A stretch of 64,000 nucleotides of DNA from Butyrivibrio sp. LC3010 (GTDB lineage: Bacteria; Bacillota; Clostridia; Lachnospirales; Lachnospiraceae): positions 29,451 to 93,450 of the forward strand of contig NZ_AUJU01000025.1 of assembly GCF_000424385.1 (NCBI RefSeq). Direction: 5' to 3'. A program made the position numbers and the translations under genes. This document shows positions 21,364 to 30,280 of the stretch, piece after piece. The notes under the pieces are model-generated. The model was not told the DNA's origin. It searched no databases and was given only the letters and a program-made list of their open reading frames with translations. How positions within the stretch are numbered: the first letter of the stretch is position 1; the number at the start of each line of letters is the position of its first letter.

Positions 21364-21443
21364 TCTTCTCTTAAGAAGAGAGCGAAAGCTTTCTGGGCTG
21401 GTCGAAAGACCCGGGTCCACCTATTGGCGGGTAAGACACCCGC
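21364..21443 (+). ncRNA. Structured RNA upstream of DUF3800 gene (DUF3800-motif-like)
   Basis: Three successive stems: AGAGAGC/GCTTTCT with a GAAA tetraloop (21377-21394, one G-U), GGTC/GACC with a GAAA loop (21400-21411), and GCGGGT/ACCCGC (21427-21443). It lies directly upstream of a DUF3800 reading frame. Several RNA motifs named after DUF3800 are known from comparative genomics to sit next to such genes. Assignment to one of them is inferred from position and the GNRA-capped stems. Confidence 0.5.
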
Positions 21444-21469
21444 TTTTCTCATGCAATAAAGGGAGGGGT

Positions 21470-21783
21470 ATGAAGGAATTAAGTATATTTGTAGACGAAT
21501 CTAGAGATTTTGGTGAATACGGTCCCCATTCTCCGTTTTATATAATATCAATGGTAATGCATGACCAAGTAGTTGATATCACTGATGATCTAGCTAAACT
21601 TGAAGCGCAGATGTAGTATTTAGGATTGCCGCATCATTGTGTGCATGCAGGACCAATAATTCGATCTGAGTATGAGTATAAAGAGTATACCGTAGAGAAT
21701 AAAAGGAAAATTTTAAAAAATTTGATGATTTTCAGCAGGCTGATATAATTATTTCGTGGGGAGTTGCATTAGGGAAGGTATGA
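21470..21783 (+). pseudogene. DUF3800-domain protein, disrupted
   Basis: The first 48 codons read MKELSIFVDESRDFG, the usual DUF3800 opening (FVDESGDFG, here with Arg for Gly), then stop at TAG 21614. The same frame continues after the stop with HHCVHAGPIIRSEYEY, a characteristic later block of the family, up to TAA 21746. A shifted frame then gives DDFQQADIIISWG to 21783. One nonsense codon, one frameshift and loss of the C-terminus make it a pseudogene. A structured RNA precedes it. Confidence 0.75.
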
Positions 21784-21874
21784 AAAGAAGAAACGTTATT
21801 GTGGGATTTCAATCTGTCATGTGCGTTTTGTCTGCATGTGCTTTTTCAAAAAATACAACTAAAGGAATGTAATA

Positions 21875-22942
21875 ATGTTAATGACAATATGGTCTATACT
21901 CAGACTTGTAATTTTTATGTTCACAGTACCTATGTGCATAGGACAACTGTTCAAATTTATTTTGAAAAAAGAACTTAGAACTCCGGGGATTACTTTCTTA
22001 CTTGGATTTTTTGTCTACTCAGGGATTATTCAGATAATATCCATCTTATGTATTATGACAATTGCGAGTAAGCCTCATGCTTTTGAAACTTGTTTCAAAT
22101 GGAGTCTTTTTGTGGTACTGCTTTTTTCTGTAGCAGGTATTTTCAGATTTGATAAGACTATGTTTAAAAAGCCTGATATAAAGGGACTTAGTATAGATAC
22201 CAAGATCTTTTATGGAATATTCTTTGCACTTGTAGTGTTCCAAATGGTAATGGCGATTGTAACCAGAATATTTGACGGAGACAATTCGTATTATGTCACT
22301 CAGTCTGTAATCGCACAAAAAATGGGAGCAATGTATACTGTAGATCCTAATAAAGGCGGAAGCATTATGCTTGATGGGAGGCATGCGCTTGCGGCTATTC
22401 CAATGTGGATAGCGTTTATTGCAAAAGCTGCAACTGTACATTCTACAATCGTTGCGTATACTGCTTGGCCGATTCTGATCATTCCGTTGGCATATTTTAT
22501 TTATCACGAGATAGCTAAAGTGCTGTTTGCGGATAATATCGCGTTGAGACCGATTTTCATGATCATTGTCAATATGCTTATGATCTTTGGAAATATATCG
22601 ATCTATACTCCGGCGACATTCTTTCTGATGAGAACCTGGCAGGGAAAGTCCATGCTTACAAGTATTGCCTTTCCAACTATCCTGTTGATTTTTTTATGGA
22701 TGTTTAAGGAAACGGGCGGAGAAGGAAATCTTTCGCTACGAGCTTCTTTCTGGGGACTGTTGGCAATGGTGAACATGTTTTCAGGAATGTGTTCAGAAAT
22801 GGGAGTTGTGTTCGGGGCTGGACTTGTTATGTTGCTAACACTTGTTCTACTGTATTCATCAAAGCGAGTGACAGTTCTTTTAGGAGCATTTTGCTGTCTT
22901 ATTCCAAATATTATTTATGTTGTGCTATATAAGCTTATGTGA
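21875..22942 (+). CDS. Polytopic membrane protein, probable N-terminal part of a split gene
   Basis: A 355-residue protein with about nine or ten hydrophobic segments. A loop with DGDNSYYVTQSVIAQK near residue 135 is followed by GRHALAAIPMW; the pattern recalls large uncharacterised membrane proteins linked to surface polysaccharides (DUF6077-like or GT-C-like), which is only a resemblance. The frame ends at TGA 22940, exactly where a tandem hairpin repeat begins, and the next reading frame begins with more membrane segments. The two are probably halves of one ancestral gene (inference). Confidence 0.55.
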   Translation: MLMTIWSILRLVIFMFTVPMCIGQLFKFILKKELRTPGITFLLGFFVYSGIIQIISILCIMTIASKPHAFETCFKWSLFVVLLFSVAGIFRFDKTMFKKPDIKGLSIDTKIFYGIFFALVVFQMVMAIVTRIFDGDNSYYVTQSVIAQKMGAMYTVDPNKGGSIMLDGRHALAAIPMWIAFIAKAATVHSTIVAYTAWPILIIPLAYFIYHEIAKVLFADNIALRPIFMIIVNMLMIFGNISIYTPATFFLMRTWQGKSMLTSIAFPTILLIFLWMFKETGGEGNLSLRASFWGLLAMVNMFSGMCSEMGVVFGAGLVMLLTLVLLYSSKRVTVLLGAFCCLIPNIIYVVLYKLM

Positions 22943-23103
22943 GGAGGAACCATCATGACGAAGTCATGATTCGGAATGGTTCCGACCGATAGGGCAGGAT
23001 TACGAAGTAATCGTGCCAATACACAAAGAGGAGGAACCATCATGACGAAGTCATGATTCGGAATGGTTCCGACCGATAGGGCAGGATTACGAAATAATCC
23101 TGC
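22941..23103. repeat. Tandem 87-bp hairpin repeat (two copies)
   Basis: Copy 1 starts at 22941 and copy 2 at 23028, nearly identical over about 77 bases. Each has a hairpin GGAACCAT/ATGGTTCC enclosing CATGAC-GAA-GTCATG, then a second GAA-capped hairpin (GATTAC/GTAATC in copy 1, extended GCAGGATTA/TAATCCTGC in copy 2). Differences between copies are concentrated in the second hairpin, where a G-G mismatch in copy 1 is a pair in copy 2. It lies between two membrane-protein reading frames. Confidence 0.75.
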
Positions 23104-23129
23104 TGATAAATATTTTACGAGGATGATAT

Positions 23130-23984
23130 ATGTACGGAATTTTTAGGGAATGTCTAGTCGATCTTCAGAGATATGGTGGACTGGGAAACGGAAGTTTCTG
23201 GATAATTTTTTGGCTTCTTTTATTGATATCATCGTTTTATCTTATAGTAAAAGAATCTGATGTAAGAAAGAAAATCATATTTGGAGTAATGCCGTTTGTG
23301 GTAGTTGCAGGATTTCTTTTTCCTGTAACAAAGAAGCTGTATGTTAAAGTGGTAAGAATTGAAAATGCCAATACATATTACAGAATTTTATGGATCATCC
23401 CAATGTATGTAACTATTGCTTACGCATTTACCAAGTTTATTGGTAGCCTTAATAACACTGTAAAAAAGCGTATTGCAGTTGGTGTTGCAGCTGTGGTTAT
23501 TGCAGTCACGGGTTCATGTGTATATTTAAATGAACATGTATATATGGCGGAAAATATGTATCATCTGCCACAAAATGTTATAGATATATGTGACAGGATA
23601 AAACCAACAGAGGATGAAGGAACAGTAAGAGCTGCGTTTACTCCGGAACTGGTCTACTTTGTAAGGCAATATGCTCCCAATATATTGATGCCTTACGGAA
23701 GAGATTATGTTGATCATAATTATTACGCCGGAGTTCTTAAATTGATGAATGAAGAAGGAGAAATGGAAACCCAAGAGCTTTTGTATTATACAAGAGTGGA
23801 TCTGGACAGATATATAATTCTTCCTACTGATAAAAAAATGGATGAAGACATAACACTTTTTGATGTGAAGCTCGCCTGTACTATAGACGGATATAATATC
23901 TATGAAGATATCCTGATAAGTGAGAACAGGGAAAAAGAAAGAGAACATTACGTCAATGCAAGAATAGACATGTATGGAGAATAA
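23130..23984 (+). CDS. Membrane protein, probable C-terminal part of a split gene
   Basis: A 284-residue protein: three to four membrane segments in the first 130 residues, then a soluble C-terminal half of about 150 residues. A stop codon (TGA 23124) precedes the ATG in frame. A plausible ribosome site (ACGAGGATG) exists, so it could be expressed on its own. The frame before the ATG in another phase reads ADKYFTRMIY, suggesting a displaced junction. It is most simply read as the rest of the gene at 21875. Confidence 0.5.
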   Translation: MYGIFRECLVDLQRYGGLGNGSFWIIFWLLLLISSFYLIVKESDVRKKIIFGVMPFVVVAGFLFPVTKKLYVKVVRIENANTYYRILWIIPMYVTIAYAFTKFIGSLNNTVKKRIAVGVAAVVIAVTGSCVYLNEHVYMAENMYHLPQNVIDICDRIKPTEDEGTVRAAFTPELVYFVRQYAPNILMPYGRDYVDHNYYAGVLKLMNEEGEMETQELLYYTRVDLDRYIILPTDKKMDEDITLFDVKLACTIDGYNIYEDILISENREKEREHYVNARIDMYGE

Positions 23985-24002
23985 ATCAGATCAGTTACTT
24001 AA

Positions 24003-24152
24003 TTCTGTTCTGCAAATGTTGACTGGCAGCTATACTACGTGGTCTTAGAGGAAGCACAGGCTTATCTCGATGATATGCAGGAATTGGATAAAACAATAGA
24101 GAATATTCAGAGTAGGGCAAATATCTATGTTGCGGAGCGTGGTGGTATGTGA
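24003..24152 (+). pseudogene. Unidentified coding fragment (C-terminal remnant)
   Basis: A 49-codon open stretch with no start codon after TAA 24000. It encodes DWQLYYVVLEEAQAYLDD and then KTIENIQSRANIYVAERGGM, a charged, coiled-coil-like tail. Amino-acid use looks coding. I do not recognise the family; it looks like the 3' end of a lost gene. Confidence 0.35.
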
Positions 24153-24189
24153 TTCTGTCTGCAGAGGTTATAAATACATATAATGTAAA

Positions 24190-24429
24190 ATGCGATATGT
24201 TGTGCGGAGGAATATGTGCTATGAGAAGATCATTAGAGATAATAAGCTAATAATGCTATTAGTAGGAACGGCAATTATTAGTGTGGCCTTCGGCAGTAAA
24301 AAGGATAGTATTGCTAAGCCGGAAACTATAGTGATTGAATATGAGAATAATAAGAATGTTGGGGGAGAGTGTGTAAGTGATTTTATTTTACCAAAAGCTG
24401 GATGGTTTTCAATGATATATTCTTCATAA
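24190..24429 (+). CDS. Small hypothetical protein with N-terminal membrane anchor
   Basis: Up to 79 residues from ATG 24190; ATG 24214 is likelier because GGAGGA precedes it. One hydrophobic segment (LIMLLVGTAIISVAFG) is followed by about 45 polar residues. It sits among gene remnants, so it may be the head of a truncated exported protein. No family recognised. Confidence 0.35.
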   Translation: MRYVVRRNMCYEKIIRDNKLIMLLVGTAIISVAFGSKKDSIAKPETIVIEYENNKNVGGECVSDFILPKAGWFSMIYSS

Positions 24430-24510
24430 TAATGATTATCTGCAACAAATGATGCGATTGAAGGCAACTTTCTGCATGGATATAGTGGAATATGAGATGT
24501 CACGTAAAGT

Positions 24511-24545
24511 CAAGGCTTCCGAGAGTTTTCTCTGGAGCCTTTTCT
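24511..24545 (+). terminator. Imperfect terminator
   Basis: AAGGC/GCCTT, CC/GG and AGAG/CTCT stems with loop TTTT, followed by TTTTC. It lies downstream of the small reading frame and upstream of the MFS leader. Confidence 0.55.
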
Positions 24546-24627
24546 ACATGTTTATAAATTATGATATTGTAATGTGAGATACGGTATGTTAGCATAAAGC
24601 AAGCAGCGAATTCACAAGGGAGAGACA

Positions 24628-24884
24628 ATGAGCATTTGATAATTTGATTTAAGAACACTTACATTATGAACAGAGCATGTGTCTGGAGCTATTCAAGCAA
24701 GGGGAACATGCTGTTATAAGCGTGTATGAAGATGATATACGCTTTTGATTTTGTCTAGAGAGAAGCTTTAGGCGTATTTTTTGTGTACTCTTAAATTAGA
24801 TTATCGAGCATTTTCTTTGCCTGTTTTATATAGGAATTGATTAGTATGAGTCTATTTTTGTGTACACAAGAATAGACTTTTTTT
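24628..24884 (+). promoter_or_regulatory. Attenuator-like leader of the MFS exporter gene
   Basis: Two possible leader peptides occur: ATG 24628 (Met-Ser-Ile, after AGGGAGAG) and a 17-codon frame 24666-24719. The latter's stop codon overlaps a 10-bp terminator stem (24718-24727/24735-24744). The same ATACGC (24737) can pair instead with GCGTAT (24772) followed by six T. A third terminator, AGTCTATT/AATAGACT plus seven T, is at 24849-24884. AGCATGT/ACATGCT (24674/24706) can fold within the 17-codon frame. This is the layout of ribosome-dependent attenuation of antibiotic exporters (inference). Confidence 0.55.
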
Positions 24885-24920
24885 GTGCAAAGCAACTTGA
24901 TATTATTACCGGAGGAAGAT

Positions 24921-26186
24921 ATGGAAAAAGATAACAATACTAATTCAAATCCCTTGTGGACCAGGGATTTTACAATAATCACACTTGGAAGTGTGGTATC
25001 TATGTTTGGAAATGGTATGGCAGGATTTGCCATGAGTCTGATGGTACTTGATTATACCGGATCTACGATGCTGTATGCGATATATCTGTCAATGTATACG
25101 ATTCCGCAGCTGATAATGCCAATTATATCCGGCGCAATACTGGACAGATTTTCAAGAAAAAAGATGATATATACATTGGACTATGCGATGTCAGTGATAT
25201 ACATTATTGTAGCTATAGCTATCTGGAGAGGACTGTTTAACTTTCCATTGTTTGCAGTTATGACATTTTTACTTGGGTGCATCAGCAGCATATATATGGT
25301 GGCCTATGACAGTTTTTATCCACTTCTTATAACAAAGGGCAATTATTCAAAGGCCTATTCCATAGCAAGTGTTCTTGAGACCTTGTCGCAGTTTATGGTG
25401 CCCCTTGCGACATTTTTCTACAATCTTGTGGGAATTGCTCCGCTTATGATTGTAAACGGCATAAGCTTTTTTATTGCTGCATCATTGGAAATGCAGATAC
25501 AGACTGAAGAGAAATATATAGAAAAACAAAGAGCCGAAATTACAGATCAGAATCTGGGGAAAATAGCCAGAGTTTTAACTGATATAAGAGAGGGCTTTAA
25601 ATATCTTATTTCTGAAAAAGGACTGAGGGCTATAGCGATCTATTTCCTTTTTAGTGCCATGGCAGGAGGTGCCATGAATGTTATAGGGCTTCCGTATTTT
25701 AAGAGTAACTATAATTACGGAGAGTATATATTCATCGCAGTATTCGGCATGAGCTTTGTGGGAAGAGCAGTAGGAGGATTATATCACTACAGGCACAGGT
25801 TACCTGCAAGATATAAATATTCAATTGCGCTTTTTGTCTATGTAATGATTGGTATATTTGAAGGAGCTTTCCTGTATCTGCCATTTTATATAGCGATGCT
25901 ACTAAGCTTTATGGTTGGAATCCTAGGTGTTACCAGCTATACCATCAGAATATCATCCACTCAGAGCTATGTTCCTGATGAAAAGAAGGGAAGATTCAAT
26001 GGAGCTTTTCAGGTACTTAGCACATCCGGAGCCTTGGTGGCAGAGCTCTCAGCAGGTGCACTTAGCATGTTCATGGGACAAAGGGAAATAGTTCTTTTAT
26101 TTGAGGTTTTGGGAGTTGCTGCGGCGCTGATACTTATTGGCGGAAATAAAAAGTATGTGGAGAAGATTTATAACAGAAATATGTAA
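24921..26186 (+). CDS. MFS exporter, macrolide-efflux-like
   Basis: A 421-residue transporter with about 12 membrane segments, related to the Mef-type branch of the major facilitator superfamily. GAILDRFSRKKMIYTLDYAM matches the family's loop 2-3 motif. Start ATG 24921 (MEKDNNTNSN) follows CCGGAGGAAGAT; an upstream in-frame start at 24885 falls right after the terminator and is unlikely. The long leader with three terminators suggests induction. The substrate cannot be told from sequence alone. Confidence 0.75.
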   Translation: MEKDNNTNSNPLWTRDFTIITLGSVVSMFGNGMAGFAMSLMVLDYTGSTMLYAIYLSMYTIPQLIMPIISGAILDRFSRKKMIYTLDYAMSVIYIIVAIAIWRGLFNFPLFAVMTFLLGCISSIYMVAYDSFYPLLITKGNYSKAYSIASVLETLSQFMVPLATFFYNLVGIAPLMIVNGISFFIAASLEMQIQTEEKYIEKQRAEITDQNLGKIARVLTDIREGFKYLISEKGLRAIAIYFLFSAMAGGAMNVIGLPYFKSNYNYGEYIFIAVFGMSFVGRAVGGLYHYRHRLPARYKYSIALFVYVMIGIFEGAFLYLPFYIAMLLSFMVGILGVTSYTIRISSTQSYVPDEKKGRFNGAFQVLSTSGALVAELSAGALSMFMGQREIVLLFEVLGVAAALILIGGNKKYVEKIYNRNM

Positions 26187-26305
26187 TAGCAAATTTTTTT
26201 TTCCAAGGCTCGTAGTAGCTATTATAATAATATATGTAGTTATTTAGTTGTGTGACCGAAAAGTAATACTCTTTATATCGATAAAAAAATATTGATGAGG
26301 AGAAT

Positions 26306-26662
26306 TTGCATGGAAAAAAGGAAGCCAAAAGAGATAACATACTTCTTAAGATTGAGAAGTTTTGCGATAAGTTGCCACAACCGGCTATTTTATTCATGGT
26401 GTTATTTGTGATTACAGCTGTTTTTTCATTGCTTTTCTCGGTATTCAATGTAAAGGTTATCAATCCGACCTCAATGGAGGAAATTTATGTCAGAAATTTT
26501 TTCACCAAAGAGGGGATGTATTGGCTTTTGGAAAACATGATAACTAACTTCATCTCGTTTCCGCCTCTTGGAATTGTGCTTGTCATGTCTGTGGCAGTTG
26601 GCTTTTGTGAGGAATCAGGGCTAAAAAATATAATGAGAATCTTGTCAGTAATTGTACGGTAA
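26306..26662 (+). pseudogene. AbgT-family transporter, N-terminal remnant
   Basis: About 115 codons matching the start of AbgT (p-aminobenzoyl-glutamate family) transporters: KFCDKLPQPAILFMVLF, NPTSMEEIYVRNFFTKEG and PLGIVLVMSVAVGFCEESGL are typical. Full proteins are about 500 residues; this one stops at TAA 26660. The natural ATG (26310, behind GAGGAG) is out of frame: its following run of six A would need seven to enter the AbgT frame. So a homopolymer slip and a truncation are both present. Confidence 0.75.
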
Positions 26663-26679
26663 TTTGAAAGGAGATCTAA

Positions 26680-27192
26680 ATGGAGTTTAGTGAAGTAGTA
26701 AAGGATAGATATTCCTGTAAGAAATATGATGGTAGAAAAGTTGATAAGGACAGCCTTCAGAAGATTCTGGAAGCGGGAAGGGTAGCACCTACAGCCAAGA
26801 ATCTGCAGGAACAGCGCATTTATGTAATTGAGTCAGAGGAGGCTCTGGCAAAGATTGACAGTGCAACAGCTTGCAGATATGGTGCTTCAACTGTGGTTGC
26901 AGTAGCTTTTGATAAGAATAATGTTTTCACTTATCCGGGCGGAAAAAGAGATTCCGGAATTGAAGATGCTACAATCGTAGCAACACATATGATTCTTGCA
27001 GCATATAATGAAGGTGTTGATAGCTGCTGGATCAATTTATTTGATCCTGATAAGCTGGCTGAGGCGCTTGGACTTCCTGAAAATGAGGAAATCCTTATGT
27101 TGATGGATCTTGGCTATGCAGCTGGAGGGGCAGGTCCTTTGGAAAACCACTCAAGAAGAAAAGAGCTTTCTGAGACAGTTAGCTATCTGTAA
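26680..27192 (+). CDS. Nitroreductase-family FMN protein
   Basis: A 170-residue flavoprotein of the nitroreductase superfamily. The opening RYSCKKYDGRKVDKDSL and PTAKNLQEQRIYVI correspond to the family's FMN phosphate-binding segments, and GVDSCWINLFDPDKLAEALGL to the C-terminal region. The substrate is not predictable. It starts 17 bases after the AbgT remnant with AAAGGAGATCTAA, and a perfect terminator follows. Confidence 0.85.
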   Translation: MEFSEVVKDRYSCKKYDGRKVDKDSLQKILEAGRVAPTAKNLQEQRIYVIESEEALAKIDSATACRYGASTVVAVAFDKNNVFTYPGGKRDSGIEDATIVATHMILAAYNEGVDSCWINLFDPDKLAEALGLPENEEILMLMDLGYAAGGAGPLENHSRRKELSETVSYL

Positions 27193-27209
27193 AAATAATA
27201 GTAAATTAA

Positions 27210-27253
27210 AAGGAACATATAACCTTTACATTGAGGATATATGTTCCTTATTT
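27210..27253 (+). terminator. Terminator of nitroreductase gene
   Basis: A 12-bp perfect stem, AAGGAACATATA/TATATGTTCCTT (27210-27221/27238-27249), followed by ATTTT. Confidence 0.8.
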
Positions 27254-27364
27254 TGCAGAGTCCTTAGCAAGGTTTTTCAAGCCTGATATGCTAATACCCT
27301 ATTTCTTTAAATACTTTATCCATGAAACACATCTTTCTTATGCAAAACCTCTTTAGCGTCTTGT

Positions 27365-28510
27365 CTATTTTCCAAACTGCTGAGCAACCAGCTCAAGATT
27401 TTTCCTAATGGGAAGATGCTGAGGACATATGTTCTCGCACTTGCCACATTTTATGCAATCGCTCGCTTTACCGTAAACCTCTGTAAGTCTGTTATAGTAT
27501 CCAGCCTGGGGAGTGAAGCCTTTTCCTGCATACTCCTGCTTTTCAAGATTATATAGTGAGAAATACTTCGGTATCGGTATGTTTTTAGGGCATCCATCAA
27601 CGCAGTATGCACAAGCTGTGCAGGGTATTGCTATACTTGAGTTGATGATTTCGGTTGCCTTGTCTATTATCTCAAGTTCTTCAGGATTAAGTGGCACAAA
27701 GTCCTTCATGTATCCGGTATTATCCCGCATCATATCCATATTGCCCATTCCGGAAAGAACCATCTTAACACCCGGCTGACTTGCGGCGAATCTGATTGCC
27801 CAGGATGCTACTGATCTGTCAGGAGCATAACTCTTAAATAATTGCTCTACCTCAGGAACTACATTTGCAAGTGTTCCGCCCTTTACAGGCTCCATGACAA
27901 CGACAGGCTTGCCATGCTTTTCACAGACTTCGTAACACTTCTTTGACTGAATGGCCTCACTGTTCCAGTCGAGATAATTTAACTGAAGCTGTACGAACTC
28001 GACTTCGGGATGCTCTGTGAGAATCCTGTCAAGAAGATCGGCCCTGTCATGATAAGAAAATCCCATATGTTTTACATAGCCTGCCTTCTTCTTATCTGAT
28101 AGCCACTCGAAACATCCAAGTTTTGTATATTTTTTATAATGATCTTCACCGAGATCATGAAGAAGATAATAGTCAAAATAATCGGTTCTTGTCTTTTTTA
28201 TCTGGGCTTCGAATATCTTTTCCATTTCATCTTCGTTATTGAAAAAGCCGCCATGAAGCTTGGTCGCAAGGGTGAAGGTGTCTCTCTTATGCCTGCTGGT
28301 AAGAGCTTCGCCGACAGCATCCTCGCTTTTAAATCCGCAGTACATCCATGCGGTATCAAAATATGTAAAGCCCTGATCGATGAAATAATCCACCATTTCC
28401 TTAGTGGTTTCGATATCTATGTTACCGAATTCTGAAGTTGTAGAGATTTCAGGTAATCTCATCAAACCAAAACCCAACTTCTTTGGTGAATCTGAAAAAG
28501 CAAAATCCAT
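27365..28510 (-). CDS. Aldo/keto reductase with C-terminal 4Fe-4S ferredoxin domain
   Basis: A 381-residue oxidoreductase. The aldo/keto reductase barrel has [11 protein letters not shown] at the N-terminus and FDTAWMYCG with the catalytic-type Asp/Tyr pair. The C-terminus carries cysteine clusters [13 protein letters not shown] and [13 protein letters not shown], expected to bind Fe-S. Start ATG 28510 follows AAGGAGGTATTACGCT. A second gene of the same architecture is at 35965. The substrate is unknown; a redox role in anaerobic metabolism is likely. Confidence 0.88.
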   Translation of the reverse strand: MDFAFSDSPKKLGFGLMRLPEISTTSEFGNIDIETTKEMVDYFIDQGFTYFDTAWMYCGFKSEDAVGEALTSRHKRDTFTLATKLHGGFFNNEDEMEKIFEAQIKKTRTDYFDYYLLHDLGEDHYKKYTKLGCFEWLSDKKKAGYVKHMGFSYHDRADLLDRILTEHPEVEFVQLQLNYLDWNSEAIQSKKCYEVCEKHGKPVVVMEPVKGGTLANVVPEVEQLFKSYAPDRSVASWAIRFAASQPGVKMVLSGMGNMDMMRDNTGYMKDFVPLNPEELEIIDKATEIINSSIAIPCTACAYCVDGCPKNIPIPKYFSLYNLEKQEYAGKGFTPQAGYYNRLTEVYGKASDCIKCGKCENICPQHLPIRKNLELVAQQFGK

Positions 28511-28563
28511 AGCGTAATACCTCCTTAGAACACACTGTATTTTCAAAAGAAATGTGATATCTG

Positions 28564-28599
28564 CAGATTCACGAATTCTAGAGAAAATTCAGGAATCTG
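28564..28599. promoter_or_regulatory. Long inverted repeat upstream of the aldo/keto reductase
   Basis: CAGATTC/GAATCTG (7 bp) and GAATT/AATTC (5 bp) are nested in one 36-base symmetric site, about 55 bases upstream of the reductase start. It could be an operator or a leader hairpin. No clear promoter was identified. Confidence 0.45.
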
Positions 28600-28971
28600 T
28601 GTAATAATAGTCTACAAAAAATTGATAAAGAATTTCAATAGAGTTTTTGCTTCTAAAAATGAAATTTTCTTAAATAATTTCCATGTATGACATGGTGTTT
28701 TGATAGTGTGAAATAACCCTTTTTATTTTTGAGAAAAACAGGAATCTTTCCTGTTTTGTACCGGAATTATTACAAGGATTGCTGAATTAAAGAAATAAAA
28801 AACAGTTAGCAGCCTTTACATTAAAGCGTAAAATCAGTAATCTTGATAGGGATATAGCATATAGTAGATGCATTAGCTATAGCAAGATTTATGGGTGAAA
28901 TGATGACTGTTAATCAGGCTGGAATTTGGCCCTGCTATTAAAAAAAACGATATACTAAGGAAGGTAGTTAT
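28600..28971. other. Intergenic region between reductase and esterase
   Basis: No gene seen. A perfect hairpin, AAAACAGGAA/TTCCTGTTTT with loop TCT (28735-28757), could terminate transcription in either direction. A TATACT near 28953 lacks a good -35 box. The esterase ribosome site AAGGAAGGTAGTT ends the region. Confidence 0.5.
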
Positions 28972-30111
28972 ATGTTAAAAGAATACAGAGTCAGTGAAAT
29001 AAATGATATTAAAGTGCATGGAAGAACGACTAAAAACAGGAATCCTCTGACACTTTTCTGGACGGCTTCAGGCGTAGAGTTTAATTCCAGGGCCTGCGAA
29101 GTAAGGCTTAAATACACAGCGGATTATGATCAGTTTGAGCCTTGGATAGATGTAATAATAAACGGTGTCAGATATCAGAAGAGACCATTGGAGAAGGGAA
29201 CACATGAAATTACTATCTGGAGAAGTAATGAGAATCGAAATGGTGTAGAAGTTCCGGTAAGGAATATTAAGATTCTCCGCGATACACCTGCGATGCCCGG
29301 AGATGCAAAAACTTTGGTGCAGATAGAAAGCATATTATCTGATGGTACATTTGAAAAAGTCGATGAGCCTAAGATGCGACTGGAATTTATAGGGGACAGC
29401 ATAACTTCAGGCGAGGGATGCATGGGACCTTTGCAGGAGCAGGATTGGAACAGCTCATGTTTTGACTGTGTAGATCATTATGCATATATTACAGCAAAAA
29501 GGCTGAATGCCGATTATCAGGTATTTAGTCAGAGCGGATGGGGAATTTCCTGGTCCTGGTATGGAAACCACAATGAGAATATGCCTGCTCATTATGGCAA
29601 GATCTGTTCATTGTTGCCTGATGGAAAGTTTAGAGAATATGGCGCTTTTGATGACAATAATTTTGAGAGCTTCAAGGCGGATGCAATCATTGTTAATCTC
29701 GGAACGAATGATGTAGGAGCTTTTTCTGTTGAGGGACATGATTCAGCAGCTGCCATGAATTTTGAAAATAAACATGTTTTAACTTCAGAGGGATTGATAC
29801 CGGAGGAAGACGAAGCTTTTCTTAAAGGTGCTGTGGTTGATTTTCTTGCTACACTCAGGGAGAAAAATCCTGATGCCAAGCTTATATGGGCTTATGGAAT
29901 GCTTGCTGCAGGCAGCAGGAAGCTCACTTTGCAGATGAGTTCGCTACTTGAAAATGCGGTAAAGACATATTCTGAAGAAACAGGTGATAAGAACGTATTT
30001 TATCTGAGCCTTCCTGAAACACAGGATGACGGATTTGGATCAAGAAGCCATCCGGGACTAACGTCGCATGAAAATGCAGCAGTTACCATCTCGGAATTCT
30101 TAAGAAATTAA
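28972..30111 (+). CDS. SGNH-hydrolase, CE2-like carbohydrate esterase
   Basis: A 379-residue two-domain protein. The first 120 residues look like the beta-sandwich of CE2 acetyl esterases; the rest is an SGNH hydrolase with the nucleophile block EFIGDSITSGEG near residue 142, the Asn block NLGTNDVGAF near 243, and the catalytic SHPGLTSHE near the end. There is no signal peptide, so it probably acts in the cytoplasm on imported acetylated oligosaccharides, such as from xylan (inference). Confidence 0.85.
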   Translation: MLKEYRVSEINDIKVHGRTTKNRNPLTLFWTASGVEFNSRACEVRLKYTADYDQFEPWIDVIINGVRYQKRPLEKGTHEITIWRSNENRNGVEVPVRNIKILRDTPAMPGDAKTLVQIESILSDGTFEKVDEPKMRLEFIGDSITSGEGCMGPLQEQDWNSSCFDCVDHYAYITAKRLNADYQVFSQSGWGISWSWYGNHNENMPAHYGKICSLLPDGKFREYGAFDDNNFESFKADAIIVNLGTNDVGAFSVEGHDSAAAMNFENKHVLTSEGLIPEEDEAFLKGAVVDFLATLREKNPDAKLIWAYGMLAAGSRKLTLQMSSLLENAVKTYSEETGDKNVFYLSLPETQDDGFGSRSHPGLTSHENAAVTISEFLRN

Positions 30112-30280
30112 CCATTTATGCGCTTTTTATACCTGTAAGTAGAAAAATCAGTGTATAAATGAATAAACTTTGCAAGTCTATTATAATCTGAGATTAACTA
30201 TATAATGTGTTAATGCATTATGAAATAAAGATAAAATAATATTAAAATCTATATAGGCGGCTTTTGTCAGGATTCTGGTA

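Noticed and set aside
22046..22507. 153-codon minus-strand frame inside the membrane protein
   Set aside because: It mirrors a strongly coding plus-strand frame and has cysteine- and serine-rich composition typical of an antisense shadow.
23028..23103. Possible CRISPR-like repeat
   Set aside because: Only two adjacent copies of 87 bases, no spacers and no cas genes; internally palindromic units.
24666..24719. 17-codon frame as an independent gene
   Set aside because: It overlaps terminator stems and lacks a good ribosome site; better treated as a possible leader peptide.
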